34,994 bases of DNA from Polaromonas sp. Lineage in GTDB: Bacteria > Pseudomonadota > Gammaproteobacteria > Burkholderiales > Burkholderiaceae_C. Below the pieces are notes generated by a model that saw only the letters and a program-made list of their open reading frames with translations, was not told where the DNA came from and ran no database searches. Both the position numbers and the translations under genes were made by a program. Of this stretch, positions 16,349 through 25,773 are shown piece by piece; within the stretch, counting starts at the first letter, position 1; the number at the start of each line of letters is the position of its first letter. Location of the stretch: NCBI GenBank assembly GCA_028292745.1, contig JAQGLT010000019.1, positions 1-34,994 on the forward strand, written 5' to 3'.

Positions 16349-18256
16349 TCAGGTTTTTTGTGCAATGTCCAACGCAATTTGATCAGCAAAAGCTTGAATA
16401 GACATTACGCCAAGGTCTTTGTTACCCCGGGCACGCACTGAAACTGCGCCTGCTGCCATCTCTTTATCGCCTACGACAAGAATATATGGGAGCTTTTGCA
16501 GCGAGTGTTCGCGTATTTTATACGTTATTTTCTCATTGCGCAGATCCAGATTGACTCTAAGCCCTTGATTCTGCAGCGTTTTAGCAACTCCCCGAGCGTA
16601 ATCGGCTTGGGAATCGGTAATTGTGAGCACTGAAATCTGCTCTGGCGCAAGCCAAGTGGGCATTGCTCCGGCATGTTCTTCGATCAAAATTCCGATAAAT
16701 CGCTCCATGCTGCCGACGATGGCCCGGTGCAGCATCACGGGGCGATGGCGCTCGCCGTCTTCTCCCACATATTCGGCATCCAGGCGCTCGGGCATTGAAA
16801 AGTCGACTTGGATCGTGCCGCATTGCCATTGCCGGCCAATGGCATCTTTCAACGTGTACTCGATCTTTGGTCCGTAGAACGCGCCCTCGCCCGGAGAAAT
16901 TTCGAAGTCGCAACCCGATGCGCGCAGGCTTTCGATCAGGGCTTGCTCGGCCTTGTCCCAGCTTGCATCGGAACCGATTCGCGCCTCTGGACGGGTCGCG
17001 ACTTTATAAATGATGTTTTTAAAGCCAAAGTCGGTATAGACGCGCTGGAGCAAGGCGGTGTAATCGACGCATTCTTTCAATATCTGCTCTTCGGTGCAGA
17101 AAATGTGGCCGTCGTCCTGTGTGAAACCGCGAACACGCATGATGCCGTGCAGTCCGCCGGTTGGCTCATTACGGTGGCACTGGCCGAATTCACCATAGCG
17201 CAAGGGCAGATCGCGGTAGCTCTTGATGCCCTGCTTGAAAATCAGGATGTGGCCGGGGCAGTTCATCGGCTTAAGCGCGAAATCGCGCTTTTCGCTTTCG
17301 GTCGTGAACATGTTGTCGCGGTATTTGTCCCAGTGACCGGTCTTTTCCCAGAGGGTTTTATCCAGCAGTTGTGGGCCCTTGACTTCCTGATAGCCGTTGC
17401 TCAGGTAAACCTTGCGCATGTATTGCTCGACCCCCTGCCAGATCGTCCAGCCTTTGGGATGCCAGAACACGAGGCCAGGCGCGTGATCATCGATATGAAA
17501 CAGGTCCAGTTCCTTGCCGAGCTTGCGGTGATCGCGCTTGTCGGCCTCTTCCAGCATGGTCAGGTACTGCTGCAGTTCGTCTTTCGTTGCCCAGGCGGTG
17601 CCGTAGATGCGTTGCAGCATTTCATTGCGATGATCGCCTCGCCAGTAGGCGCCCGCCACCTTCATCAGCTTGAAGAACTTCAATTTTCCGGTGCTCGGCA
17701 CGTGCGGGCCGCGGCACAAGTCCTCGAAAGCGCCTTCGCGGTAGAGCGAGACGTCTTCGTTTTCCGGGATGCTGGCGATGATCTCTGCCTTGTAATGCTC
17801 GCCGATGCTTTTGAAGTGGGCCACCGCCTCGTCGCGCGGCAATACGCGCCGCGTGACAGGTTCGTCCTTGGCGACGAGTTCGGCCATTCGCTTTTCGATG
17901 GCGGCCAGGTCTTCCGGCGTAAAAGGACGCTTGTACGAAAAATCGTAGAAAAAGCCGTTTTCAATCGTTGGTCCGATCGTGACTTGCGCATCCGGAAACA
18001 ACTCCTTGACGGCATAGGCCAGCAAATGGGCCGCGCTGTGCCGAATCAGTTCCAAGCCATCGGCATCCTTGGCGGTGATGATGGACACGGCGCTGTCCTG
18101 GCTGATGAGGTGGCTGGTGTCGACCAGTTTGCCGTCCACCTTGCCGCCCAGAGCCGCCTTGGCCAGGCCGGTGCCGATGGACGCAGCCACTTCAGCCACG
18201 GTCACGGCTTGGGGATATTCACGTTTGGAGCTGTCGGGAAGTGTGATTTGAATCAT
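16349..18256 (-). CDS. thrS: threonine--tRNA ligase
   Basis: Charges tRNA-Thr and edits Ser-tRNA-Thr. Domains in order: TGS (residues 1-61), the editing domain with [16 protein letters not shown] (HxxxH zinc site) from about 70, the class II catalytic core with [23 protein letters not shown] (zinc-ligand Cys), [20 protein letters not shown] (motif 2) and [20 protein letters not shown] (motif 3), then the HGTP anticodon-binding domain from about 535. 635 residues is normal. It is the first gene of the thrS-infC-rpmI-rplT-pheS-pheT-ihfA-merR series. No Shine-Dalgarno is visible before ATG 18256, and a terminator-like hairpin ends 24 bases upstream, hinting at leader control. Confidence 0.97.
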   Translation of the reverse strand: MIQITLPDSSKREYPQAVTVAEVAASIGTGLAKAALGGKVDGKLVDTSHLISQDSAVSIITAKDADGLELIRHSAAHLLAYAVKELFPDAQVTIGPTIENGFFYDFSYKRPFTPEDLAAIEKRMAELVAKDEPVTRRVLPRDEAVAHFKSIGEHYKAEIIASIPENEDVSLYREGAFEDLCRGPHVPSTGKLKFFKLMKVAGAYWRGDHRNEMLQRIYGTAWATKDELQQYLTMLEEADKRDHRKLGKELDLFHIDDHAPGLVFWHPKGWTIWQGVEQYMRKVYLSNGYQEVKGPQLLDKTLWEKTGHWDKYRDNMFTTESEKRDFALKPMNCPGHILIFKQGIKSYRDLPLRYGEFGQCHRNEPTGGLHGIMRVRGFTQDDGHIFCTEEQILKECVDYTALLQRVYTDFGFKNIIYKVATRPEARIGSDASWDKAEQALIESLRASGCDFEISPGEGAFYGPKIEYTLKDAIGRQWQCGTIQVDFSMPERLDAEYVGEDGERHRPVMLHRAIVGSMERFIGILIEEHAGAMPTWLAPEQISVLTITDSQADYARGVAKTLQNQGLRVNLDLRNEKITYKIREHSLQKLPYILVVGDKEMAAGAVSVRARGNKDLGVMSIQAFADQIALDIAQKT

Positions 18257-18280
18257 GATGAAATTAAAAAGCGGATAGGC

Positions 18281-18309
18281 AAAAAAAAGCGCGGAACAGA
18301 CCGCGCTTT
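18281..18309 (-). terminator. terminator-like hairpin just upstream of thrS (possible attenuator)
   Basis: On the minus strand AAAGCGCGG, 6-base loop, CCGCGC and then eight T. It is too far from aceA to be its only terminator, because another lies at 18477-18513, and it ends only 24 bases before the thrS ATG. Confidence 0.75.
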
Positions 18310-18310
18310 A

Positions 18311-18372
18311 CTATGAATTTTGTAGCTGGCAGCGCACAAGGCGCGCGGACTACGGCCTCGTAAGCTATAAAA
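18311..18372 (+). repeat. interspersed repeat copy upstream of thrS
   Basis: CTATGAATTTTGTAGCTG then GCAGCGCACAAGGCGCGCG: a diverged copy. The 292-base aceA-thrS spacer contains this, two terminators and otherwise nothing recognised. Confidence 0.5.
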
Positions 18373-18476
18373 ACTTTACCGTTGTAGTTCGCGGTGTCAT
18401 AACCAGGTTGCCTTTCTCGCTCTTGTTGACGGGACAATTTTTGGATTTTAACCGCAGACAGAATGACGCCGCCACG

Positions 18477-18513
18477 AAAAAGGCCTTGAGCCCCTTTCGG
18501 ATTGCCCAAGGCC
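18477..18513 (-). terminator. Rho-independent terminator of aceA
   Basis: Minus strand GGCCTTG (18513-18507), an 18-base loop region, CAAGGCC (18488-18482) and TTTTT; 36 bases after the aceA stop. Confidence 0.75.
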
Positions 18514-18548
18514 CGGCGGCCATCCAACGCTGATCAGCGGTCAGCGAA

Positions 18549-19868
18549 TCAGTGGAACTGCTCTTCCTCGGTCGAGCCGGTCAGCGCGGTCACGCTGGAC
18601 TTGCCGCCCTGGATCACGGTGGTCACTTCGTCGAAGTAGCCGGTGCCGACTTCCTGCTGGTGCGACACGAAGGTGTAGCCGCGGTCGCGGGCTGCAAATT
18701 CAGGCTCCTGCACCTTTTCGATATAGGCCGTCATGCCGCGGGCAACATAGTCCTGCGCCAAGTCGAACATGTTGTACCACATGGAATGGATGCCGGCCAG
18801 GGTGATGAACTGGTACTTGTAACCCATGGCACCGAGTTCTTTCTGGAACTTGGCGATGGTTGCGTTGTCCAGGTTTTTCTTCCAGTTGAACGACGGCGAG
18901 CAGTTGTAGGCCAGCATTTTTCCAGGATGCTTGGCATGCACGGCCTCGGCGAACTTGCGCGCGAATTCAAGGTCGGGCGTGCCGGTTTCGCACCACACCA
19001 GATCGGCGTACTCGGCATATGCCACAGCGCGCGAGATGGCCTGGTCCATGCCCTTTTTGGTCTTGTAGAAACCTTCGGCGGTGCGCTCACCGGTCAGGAA
19101 CGGCTTGTCGTTTTCGTCGTAGTCGCTGGTCAGCAGGTCGGCGGCTTCGGCATCGGTGCGGGCGATCACCAGGGTCGGCACGCCGCAGACGTCGGCGGCC
19201 ATGCGGGCGGCGATGAGCTTCTGGCAGGCCTCTGCCGTCGGCACCAGCACCTTGCCGCCCATGTGGCCGCATTTCTTGACGGAGGCGAGCTGGTCTTCGA
19301 AGTGAACGCCGGCGGCGCCCGCCTTGATCATGGCCTTCATCAGTTCAAACGCATTGAGCACGCCGCCAAAACCGGCTTCGGCATCGGCCACGATGGGCGC
19401 GAAATTGTCGATATAACCCGCGTCGCCGGCATCGATGCCCTTGGAGTGCTGAATCTCATCGGCGCGGCGAAAGGTGTTGTTGATGCGCTCGACCACGGTG
19501 GGGACCGAGTCAACCGGATACAAGGACTGGTCGGGGTACATGGAGGCGTAGCTGTTGTTGTCGGCGGCGACTTGCCAGCCCGACAGGTAAATGGCCTTGA
19601 CGCCGGCCTTGACCTGCTGCATGGCCTGGCCGCCCGTCAATGCGCCGAGGCAGTTGACGTAGGGCTCGTTGTTCACCAAGCTCCAGAGCTTTTCAGCGCC
19701 GCGGCGGGCCAGCGTGTGCTCGATCGGGAAGGAGCCGCGCAGGCGAACCACGTCGGCGGCGCTGTAGCCGCGCTTGATGCCTTTCCAGCGGGGGTTGGTG
19801 GCCCAGTCTTTTTCGAGCGCCTGGATCTGCTGTTCGCGGCTGAGTTGTTCGGTGAGGCTTTGTGGCAT
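18549..19868 (-). CDS. aceA: isocitrate lyase
   Basis: First enzyme of the glyoxylate shunt: isocitrate to glyoxylate and succinate, needed for growth on acetate, fatty acids or stored PHB. The 439-residue protein carries the catalytic signature KKCGHMGGK at residues 198-206 (Cys200), substrate and metal residues in [19 protein letters not shown] and NCSPSFNW, and the C-terminal [15 protein letters not shown] typical of the E. coli-like class (434 residues). GGAG lies eight bases before the ATG. Malate synthase is not adjacent. Two palindromic sites in the upstream AT-rich region point to repression by a dedicated regulator. Confidence 0.97.
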   Translation of the reverse strand: MPQSLTEQLSREQQIQALEKDWATNPRWKGIKRGYSAADVVRLRGSFPIEHTLARRGAEKLWSLVNNEPYVNCLGALTGGQAMQQVKAGVKAIYLSGWQVAADNNSYASMYPDQSLYPVDSVPTVVERINNTFRRADEIQHSKGIDAGDAGYIDNFAPIVADAEAGFGGVLNAFELMKAMIKAGAAGVHFEDQLASVKKCGHMGGKVLVPTAEACQKLIAARMAADVCGVPTLVIARTDAEAADLLTSDYDENDKPFLTGERTAEGFYKTKKGMDQAISRAVAYAEYADLVWCETGTPDLEFARKFAEAVHAKHPGKMLAYNCSPSFNWKKNLDNATIAKFQKELGAMGYKYQFITLAGIHSMWYNMFDLAQDYVARGMTAYIEKVQEPEFAARDRGYTFVSHQQEVGTGYFDEVTTVIQGGKSSVTALTGSTEEEQFH

Positions 19869-19910
19869 GGTGGACTCCGAGGGTTAAAAAGAAAGTGCCT
19901 TGAGTTTAAG

Positions 19911-19953
19911 TCTTATACAAGAGTGTATTGAGCTCTTATGTCTTATATAAGAC
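19911..19953. promoter_or_regulatory. paired palindromic operator candidates in the aceA promoter region
   Basis: GTCTTATATAAGAC (19940-19953) is a perfect 14-bp palindrome; TCTTATACAAGA (19911-19922) is a second copy with one mismatch in symmetry. Their centres are 30 bp apart, about three helical turns, 42-85 bases before the aceA ATG. The shape is that of a GntR-type operator; the regulator is not in the window. Confidence 0.6.
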
Positions 19954-20111
19954 AAAAATAAAATTCAATAAAATCAATGGCTTTTTCGATACTTATTGCA
20001 ATATGAAATTTATTTTCTTATATTGAGAAATTTTCTTGCAGTGCAACAATTTTGCAATCCATATTGTGAAAAGCATTTTCTGAATCATGAAAAGCAGGTT
20101 TTCCTTGTTTT

Positions 20112-20570
20112 TTAAGGCGGCGTTGGCTTGGGGACGTGCCGTTGCGCCCAGTTGCCGCAGACGATGACGGGCATGCCGCCAGTGCGTTCTGGCGCGATTT
20201 CGTAAACGATGCAAAGCAGCTCAGGCGCTTGGCCCGCTGATGGAACCGGCTCGCCTGGCGCTGGGCCGTGCGCCTCATCAAGCTGCACCATGATTTCACG
20301 CTTGGCATACTCGCCGCTTTGCTGCGGCCACACCTCTTCGATTTCATCGAGCTGCCGTTCAAGCTCGGGGCTGATTTCGTACACCTCGCCATGGATGGAG
20401 CCCGGCTCGCCCAGCACCACGCCCGGATAGGCGCCCAGGTGGTAGAGCGCGCCCTGCACGCGGGCCTGCCCGATCCAGCGCGGCGCAGGCAGCAGCCGGG
20501 TGATGTCCCGCTCCTCGCCCTGGCGCAGGGTGCCGTAGACAAAAACATGGCGGGCGGCGGCGGACGGCAT
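20112..20570 (-). CDS. gamma-glutamylcyclotransferase-like (GGCT/AIG2) protein
   Basis: The family converts gamma-glutamyl amino compounds to 5-oxoproline or cleaves related gamma-glutamylamines. The N-terminal HVFVYGTLRQGEERD carries the YGTLR substrate-binding motif; GALYHLGAYPGVVLGEPGSI and GEVYEISPELERQLDEIE follow, with the catalytic-type Glu in the region of residues 70-85. 152 residues from ATG 20570 fits the family; a longer frame to 20678 would overlap the divergent EamA leader and lacks homology. A polyamine importer lies downstream of the EamA gene, and some members act on gamma-glutamyl-polyamine derivatives, but a link is speculative. Confidence 0.82.
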   Translation of the reverse strand: MPSAAARHVFVYGTLRQGEERDITRLLPAPRWIGQARVQGALYHLGAYPGVVLGEPGSIHGEVYEISPELERQLDEIEEVWPQQSGEYAKREIMVQLDEAHGPAPGEPVPSAGQAPELLCIVYEIAPERTGGMPVIVCGNWAQRHVPKPTPP

Positions 20571-20686
20571 CGTTCGGGACTCCAGTGGACGCCTGAAAAT
20601 CAGGCATGATTTCGACCGGCTTTTGGCATTCCGCCGCGCCGGCAACCGGCCCGTCGCAAGGCAGGCACAGCAAAACACCCAGTTTA

Positions 20687-21634
20687 ATGAATCGCTTTGT
20701 GGCTTATGCCTGTCTTGCGCTCAGCATGTCCCTGGTGGGCAGCTATGTCGCCCTGTCCAAACCGCTGGTGGCCGCCCTGCCGGTCTTTCTGCTGGCCTGG
20801 CTGCGCTTTGGCCTGGGCGGGCTGGCCATGCTGGGCTGGCTGAAGAAGCCGGCGGCAGAGGTCGCCATGAGCGGCCAGACCCGGCGCCTGGTGTTTCTGG
20901 AGTCGTTTCTGGGCAATTTCCTGTTTTCGATCTGCATGCTGTTCGGGGTCAGCATGACGAGCGCGGTCGCGGCGGGCACCATCATGGCGGCGATTCCGGC
21001 GGCCGTGGCCGTGATGAGCTGGCTGTTTCTGCGGGAACGCATCGGCCCGCGCGTGTGGGCGGCGGTCGGCTGCGCCGTGCTGGGCATCGCATTGTTTTCG
21101 CTATCAAAAAATGAGCTAACTACGCATATGCCACCTGCGCTGGAGGCCAATTTCATTCATAAACCAGCCTGGCTGGGCAATCTGCTGCTGGTGGGCGCCG
21201 TGCTGTGCGAGGCGGCTTATGCGGTGATCGGCAAGAAGCTCACCGGCGTGCTCAGCCCCAAGCGCATCACCGCGTTGATCAACCTCTGGGGGTTTGCACT
21301 GGTCACCCCTTTCGGGCTGTGGATGGCCTGGGATTTTGACTTTGCCGCCGTGGCGCCGTCCAGCTGGGGGCTGCTGGTGTTTTATTCGCTGGCCGCCAGC
21401 GTCTGGACGGTCTGGCTCTGGATGACTGGATTGAAGAGCGTGCCGGCCAACCAAGCCGGCGTGTTCACCGTGCTGCTGCCGGTCAGCGCGGCGGCCGTCG
21501 GCGTGCTGGTGCTGGGCGAACGCCTGAACGCCATGCAGTTGGGCGCTTTCGCCATTGCACTGGCCGGTGTGCTGCTGGCTACCCTGCCACAGCGCGGCTT
21601 GCGCCGGCCTGCTCCTGGGACAGGGCGGCATTGA
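20687..21634 (+). CDS. EamA/DMT-family transporter
   Basis: Inner-membrane exporter-type permease with about ten helices in two EamA repeats (residues about 1-140 and 170-300). Typical blocks are FLLAWLRFGLGGLAML, FLFSICMLFGVSMTSAVAAG, AIPAAVAVMSWLFLRERIGP and, in the second half, TVLLPVSAAAVGVLVLGERL. The substrate is unknown. ATG 20687 (MNRFVAYACLALSM) starts the first helix; upstream codons encode non-hydrophobic residues. The loop between the two halves (about residues 138-156) is encoded by an interspersed repeat copy, making it longer than usual. The last 56 bases overlap the 3' end of convergent potI. Confidence 0.9.
   Translation: MNRFVAYACLALSMSLVGSYVALSKPLVAALPVFLLAWLRFGLGGLAMLGWLKKPAAEVAMSGQTRRLVFLESFLGNFLFSICMLFGVSMTSAVAAGTIMAAIPAAVAVMSWLFLRERIGPRVWAAVGCAVLGIALFSLSKNELTTHMPPALEANFIHKPAWLGNLLLVGAVLCEAAYAVIGKKLTGVLSPKRITALINLWGFALVTPFGLWMAWDFDFAAVAPSSWGLLVFYSLAASVWTVWLWMTGLKSVPANQAGVFTVLLPVSAAAVGVLVLGERLNAMQLGAFAIALAGVLLATLPQRGLRRPAPGTGRH
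21099..21152 (+). repeat. interspersed repeat copy inside the EamA gene
   Basis: CGCTATCAAAAAATGAGCTA then CTACGCATATGCCACCTGCG and CTGGAGGCC. Translated in frame as SLSKNELTTHMPPALEANF in a loop between membrane halves. Confidence 0.6.
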
Positions 21635-22457
21635 TTTCTCGCGCGCGCCGCCGGTCCCGGCGCGCCATGCCCAGGCTGTAGCCGATGATGCCCAGTGACA
21701 CGGCGGCAATCAGAATCGTCGCGGCCGCATAGATCGACGGGTTCACGCCCCGGCGGGCGTAGCTGAAAATCACCTGCGGCAGGGTGGTCACGCCAGGGCC
21801 CGACAAAAATTCCGAGATCACCACGTCGTCGAACGACAAGGTGAAGGTCAGCAGCCAGCTGGACACCAGGGCGGGCGCGATGTTGGGCAGCGTTACCAGG
21901 AAAAATACCTGTACCGGCCGGCACCCCAGGTCCATGGCCGCTTCTTCGATGGCGCGGTCCACCTCGCTCAGGCGCGACTGGATCACCACGGTGGCGTACG
22001 CCATGCCCAGCAGGGTGTGGCCCAGGACGATGGTGACAAAACCCCGCTCGGGCCAGCCGATGGCGCGCTGCACCGCCACCATCAGGAGCAGCAGCGACAG
22101 CCCGATGATCACCTCGGGCATCACCAGCGGCGCATTGACCAGGCCGTAGAACAGCGTGCGCCCCCCAAAGCACAGGTAGCGCACCAGCACGAAAGCGGCG
22201 AAGCAGCCCAGCACGACCGACAGCGTGCCGGTGATGAGCGCGACCTTCAGCGACAGGATAAACCCGTCCACCAGCCGGGCGTCCGACAGCAGGGCCTCGT
22301 ACCAGCGCAGCGAAAAGCCGGTGAACACGCCGTCCTGGCGGGTGCTGTTGAAGGAAAAGACGATCAGGAAAAAGAGTGGGATGTACAGGAACAGGTACAC
22401 CGCCCCCAGCCAGAGCCGGCCGACAAGGCTTTCCGAAAAGAACCGCGCGCTTTTCAT
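21579..22457 (-). CDS. potI: putrescine/spermidine ABC transporter permease PotI
   Basis: Second inner-membrane permease of the polyamine importer. The 292-residue protein has six hydrophobic helices, starting WLGAVYLFLYIPLFFLIVFSF, and the cytoplasmic EAA loop EEAAMDLGCRPVQVFFLVTLP that docks on PotG. LSFDDVVISEFLSGPG in the late section is characteristic of PotI/PotC types. It starts one base after the potH stop (TGA-C-ATG), so translational coupling is likely. Its 3' end overlaps the EamA gene on the other strand by 56 bases. Confidence 0.95.
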   Translation of the reverse strand: MKSARFFSESLVGRLWLGAVYLFLYIPLFFLIVFSFNSTRQDGVFTGFSLRWYEALLSDARLVDGFILSLKVALITGTLSVVLGCFAAFVLVRYLCFGGRTLFYGLVNAPLVMPEVIIGLSLLLLMVAVQRAIGWPERGFVTIVLGHTLLGMAYATVVIQSRLSEVDRAIEEAAMDLGCRPVQVFFLVTLPNIAPALVSSWLLTFTLSFDDVVISEFLSGPGVTTLPQVIFSYARRGVNPSIYAAATILIAAVSLGIIGYSLGMARRDRRRAREINAALSQEQAGASRAVAG

Positions 22458-22458
22458 G

Positions 22459-23403
22459 TCAGGAGGCTCCCGGTGCGCGGTCGCGGCCGCTGCTGGCGCG
22501 GTAATAAAAGGCCAGCGGCACGAGGATGAGCAAAATCATGACCACTGAAAGGCTGGCCGCGCGGGGCCAGTTGTTGCTGCTGAACATCTCGTCCCACACC
22601 ACCCGGCCGATCATGACGTTCTCGGCGCCGCCGAGCAGGGAAGGAATGACAAACTCGCCGACGCTGGGAATGAACACCAGCATCGAGCCGGCCACGATGC
22701 CGGAGCGGCTCAGCGGCACGGTGACCAGCCAGAAGGCCTCCCAGGGGCTGGCCCCCAGGTCGTGCGCGGCTTCGAGCAGGCGAAGGTCCATCTTCACCAG
22801 GGTGGCGTAGAGCGGCAGGATCATGAAGGGGCAGTACACATACGTCATGCCGACCAGCATGGACACATCGGTGTAGAGCAGGGTCAGCGGTTCCTGGATG
22901 AGGCCGAGCGCCAGCAGCAAATTGTTGAGCACGCCCTGGTCGGCCAGAATGCCTTTCCAGGCGTAGACGCGGAGCAGGAAGGAAGTCCAGAACGGCAGCA
23001 TCACCAGCATCAAGAGGGCGGGCCGGATCGACGGCCTGGCGCGGGCCAGGAAATAGGCGAACGGGTAGCCGATGACCAGGCATAGCAGCGTGGTGAAAAG
23101 TGCATATTTCAGCGATGTCTGGTAGGCATCAAGATAAAGGGTGTCGCCCCACGCGGCGCCGGCGCCCGCCTCGGCGCCCCTGAAGATCGACAGGTAGTTG
23201 TCAAACCTGAGAATCAGGCGCCAGGCGCCCGAGGCCGTATCGACCAGGGGCGCGAACGGGTCCACGCCATTGCCCATGTCGGTCACGCTGATGCGCACAA
23301 GGATCAGGAAAGGCACGACGAAAAACACAATCAGCCACAGATACGGCAGGCCGATCACGAAACGCCGCCCCGGCCGCCATGAAAACCATGAGAAATTTTT
23401 CAT
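22459..23403 (-). CDS. potH: putrescine/spermidine ABC transporter permease PotH
   Basis: First permease of the importer, 314 residues, six helices. Hallmarks: YLWLIVFFVVPFLILVRIS in helix 1, the periplasmic stretch with FDNYLSIF, LMLVMLPFWTSFLLRVYAW, and the EAA loop LEAAHDLGASPWEAFWLVTVP. FIPSVGEFVIPSLLGG is diagnostic for PotH/PotB. It begins 10 bases after the potG stop and ends one base before potI. Confidence 0.95.
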   Translation of the reverse strand: MKNFSWFSWRPGRRFVIGLPYLWLIVFFVVPFLILVRISVTDMGNGVDPFAPLVDTASGAWRLILRFDNYLSIFRGAEAGAGAAWGDTLYLDAYQTSLKYALFTTLLCLVIGYPFAYFLARARPSIRPALLMLVMLPFWTSFLLRVYAWKGILADQGVLNNLLLALGLIQEPLTLLYTDVSMLVGMTYVYCPFMILPLYATLVKMDLRLLEAAHDLGASPWEAFWLVTVPLSRSGIVAGSMLVFIPSVGEFVIPSLLGGAENVMIGRVVWDEMFSSNNWPRAASLSVVMILLILVPLAFYYRASSGRDRAPGAS

Positions 23404-23413
23404 CGCGCAGGCC

Positions 23414-24514
23414 TTAGTGCGTCAGCACCACGGGGGCGGCATCGTCCCACCAGAAAAATACCGGATCGTCCCAGGTGATGCCGCCGCCGGCACGCAGGGC
23501 GTTGGTCCCGGTGATCTTGACGGTGCGGCCGCCGGGCATCTCGACGATGAAGGTGCTGTAGCTGCCGAAATAAGCGATTTCGCGCACCTTGCCGGTGAAC
23601 AGGTTGTGGCTGACGGGCGGCCGCTCCCTGGCGATATGGATTTTCTCGGGCCGAACCGCAACGGCAACGGCCATGCCCGCCGCGCCGCTGATGCCGTGGC
23701 CCACGCAGACGACGCCGTGCTCGGTGGTGACTTCGCAGCGGTCGGCCTCGTCGAGCGTCACCCGCCCTTCGAACAGGTTGATGCTGCCGATGAAATCCGC
23801 CACGAAGCGGCTGTTGGGGTACTCGTAGATTTCTTTTGGCGTGCCGACCTGCAGCACGCGGCCATGGCTCATCACGGCGATGCGCGACGCCATGGTCATG
23901 GCCTCTTCCTGGTCGTGCGTCACCATCACGCAGGTCACGCCGACGGATTCGATGATGTTGACCAGCTCGAACTGGGTGCGTTCGCGCAGCTTGCGGTCCA
24001 GCGCGCCCAGCGGTTCATCGAGCAGCAGCAACTGCGGCTTCTTGGCCAGGCTGCGCGCCAGCGCCACCCGCTGCTGCTGTCCGCCCGACAGCTGGTGCGG
24101 CTTTCGTTTGGCCAGCGCCGTCATCTGCACCAGGTTGAGCATTTCCTCCACCCGCTGCTGGATTTGCGCCTTGGGCATGCCTTCGCGCTTGAGGCCGAAC
24201 GCAATGTTGTCCCAGATCGTGAGATGGGGAAACAGCGCGTAGGACTGGAACATCATGTTGATCGGCCGCTCGTAGGGCGGAAATGTCGCGATGTCCACCC
24301 CGTTGAGGACCACGGCGCCCGACGTGGGCTTTTCAAAACCGGCCAGCATGCGCAGCAAGGTCGATTTGCCGCAACCCGAACTGCCCAGCAGCGCGAATAT
24401 CTCGCCTTTCTTGATGGACAACGACACTTCATCGACCGCGACCACATCGTCAAAGCGCTTGACCAGCAGTTCGGTTCGGAGATAGCCGTCGCCGGGCGAC
24501 AGGGGCAGGTTCAT
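23414..24514 (-). CDS. potG: putrescine/spermidine ABC transporter ATP-binding protein PotG
   Basis: ATPase of the importer. Walker A GSSGCGKST at residues 44-52, Q-loop MFQSYALFPH, signature LSGGQQQRVALARSLAKK, Walker B LLLLDEPLGALD and switch His in VMVTHDQEEA are all intact. A C-terminal TOBE/regulatory domain follows (from about residue 280). I take ATG 24514 (366 residues, MNLPLSPGDGY) over the track-length start 24592: the extra residues (MDSGCACNALRV...) have no homology. It is 92 bases downstream of potF. Confidence 0.95.
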   Translation of the reverse strand: MNLPLSPGDGYLRTELLVKRFDDVVAVDEVSLSIKKGEIFALLGSSGCGKSTLLRMLAGFEKPTSGAVVLNGVDIATFPPYERPINMMFQSYALFPHLTIWDNIAFGLKREGMPKAQIQQRVEEMLNLVQMTALAKRKPHQLSGGQQQRVALARSLAKKPQLLLLDEPLGALDRKLRERTQFELVNIIESVGVTCVMVTHDQEEAMTMASRIAVMSHGRVLQVGTPKEIYEYPNSRFVADFIGSINLFEGRVTLDEADRCEVTTEHGVVCVGHGISGAAGMAVAVAVRPEKIHIARERPPVSHNLFTGKVREIAYFGSYSTFIVEMPGGRTVKITGTNALRAGGGITWDDPVFFWWDDAAPVVLTH

Positions 24515-24606
24515 GTTGGCGGCGTCCTGGTGGCAAAACCACAATGAAAAAAGCTGCACACGCAAGGCATTGCATGCACAGCCGGAGTCCAATGGCTAGC
24601 GAAGGC

Positions 24607-25773
24607 TTATTTGCCTTTTTTGAAGCCTGTGAATACATTGCTCATCGATTCGCGGGCTTCGTTGCTGAAGCTGGCGGGCGTGACCATTTTCTGCAGGTTG
24701 TCGGCATCCGGAAAGACCGCCGTGTCCTGGGCAATCTCGGGCTTCACGCTGGCCAGGCTGGCCTTGTTGGCGGTGGGGTAGCCCAGCTCGTTGGTCAGCG
24801 AGGCGGAAACTTCGGGGCGCAGGAAATAATCGATGAAGGCGTAGGCGTTGTTCGGATGCTTGGCATCTTTGGGCATCGCCAGCGTGTCAAAGAAGATCAG
24901 CCCGCCGGTTTTCGGCAGCAATGCCTGCACCTCGTTGCCGTTCTTGTTCTCGATGGCGCGGGCGCGGGCGATGTTGATGTCACCGGCCCAGCCCAGCGCC
25001 ACGCAGGCCTTGCCGCCGGCCAGGTCGTCGATCATGGTGCTGGAGAACATGCGGATGTGCGGCCGCACCTTGGCCAGCATGTCGCCCGCCGCCTTGTGGT
25101 CGGCCGGGTCGTTCGAATACGCGTTCTTGCCCAGGTAGTGCATTGCCGGCGGAATGACCTCGGTCGGCGAGTCAAGGTAGGCAATGCCGCAGGACTTGAG
25201 CTTGGCGGTATAGACCGGGTTGAACACCAAGTCCCAGGCGTTGTCGGGCATGGGCGTGTCGCCCAGCGCCTTGGCGACCTTGGCCTTATTGATGCCGACG
25301 GTGGTGAAGCTCCAGGCCCAGGGAATCAGGTAGTCGTTGCCCGGGTCGATGGTGCCGAGCTTTGCCATGATGGCGGGATCGAGGTTGCCGTAGCGGGTCA
25401 GCTTGGACTTGTCCAGCTTGGCGAGCAGCCCGCCGTCGATTTGCGGCTTGGCAAACACGGCGCCCGGCACGACGATGTCATACCCGGTGTTGCCGGCCAC
25501 CAGCTTGGCATGCAGGGCTTCATTGTTTTCAAACGTCTGGTAGTTGACCTTGATGCCGGTTTCCTTCTCGAAATTGGCCACCAGGTCCTTGGGGGTGTAG
25601 TCCGGCCAGTTGTAGATGTTGAGCACCTTTTCCTCGGCGGTGGCCACCGCTGCCGCGCTGGCCGGCGCGGCGGGCGTGGCCACGGTGGCGGGCGTTTCGT
25701 CTTTTTTGCCGCAGGCACTCAAGGCCAGGGCAGCCACTGCCGAAAAGGCAAACATCCACGCGCGGTTTTTCAT
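24607..25773 (-). CDS. potF: periplasmic polyamine-binding lipoprotein PotF
   Basis: Substrate receptor of the importer, in the putrescine-binding PotF/SpuD group. Residues 1-21 form a lipoprotein signal ending ALSACG (lipobox, Cys21), then an Ala/Pro linker; the mature domain starts VLNIYNWPDYTPKDLVANFE, the PotF/PotD hallmark. Polyamine-site residues are suggested by YDIVVPGAVFA, WAWSFTTVGIN, GWAGDINIARA and FFDTLAMPKDAKHPNNAYAF. 388 residues is slightly longer than E. coli PotF because of the linker. It is the first gene of potF-potG-potH-potI; the promoter probably lies in 25774-25929. Confidence 0.95.
   Translation of the reverse strand: MKNRAWMFAFSAVAALALSACGKKDETPATVATPAAPASAAAVATAEEKVLNIYNWPDYTPKDLVANFEKETGIKVNYQTFENNEALHAKLVAGNTGYDIVVPGAVFAKPQIDGGLLAKLDKSKLTRYGNLDPAIMAKLGTIDPGNDYLIPWAWSFTTVGINKAKVAKALGDTPMPDNAWDLVFNPVYTAKLKSCGIAYLDSPTEVIPPAMHYLGKNAYSNDPADHKAAGDMLAKVRPHIRMFSSTMIDDLAGGKACVALGWAGDINIARARAIENKNGNEVQALLPKTGGLIFFDTLAMPKDAKHPNNAYAFIDYFLRPEVSASLTNELGYPTANKASLASVKPEIAQDTAVFPDADNLQKMVTPASFSNEARESMSNVFTGFKKGK

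Noticed and set aside
16808..18316. 502-codon plus-strand frame antisense to thrS
   Set aside because: It mirrors the codon pattern of thrS, a certain gene, and has no recognisable motif.
18552..19931. 459-codon plus-strand frame antisense to aceA
   Set aside because: Shadow of a firmly identified isocitrate lyase; high-GC third positions keep the opposite frame open.
23198..24547. 449-codon plus-strand frame antisense to potH/potG
   Set aside because: Runs across two well-identified pot genes and has a low-complexity His/Arg-rich composition.
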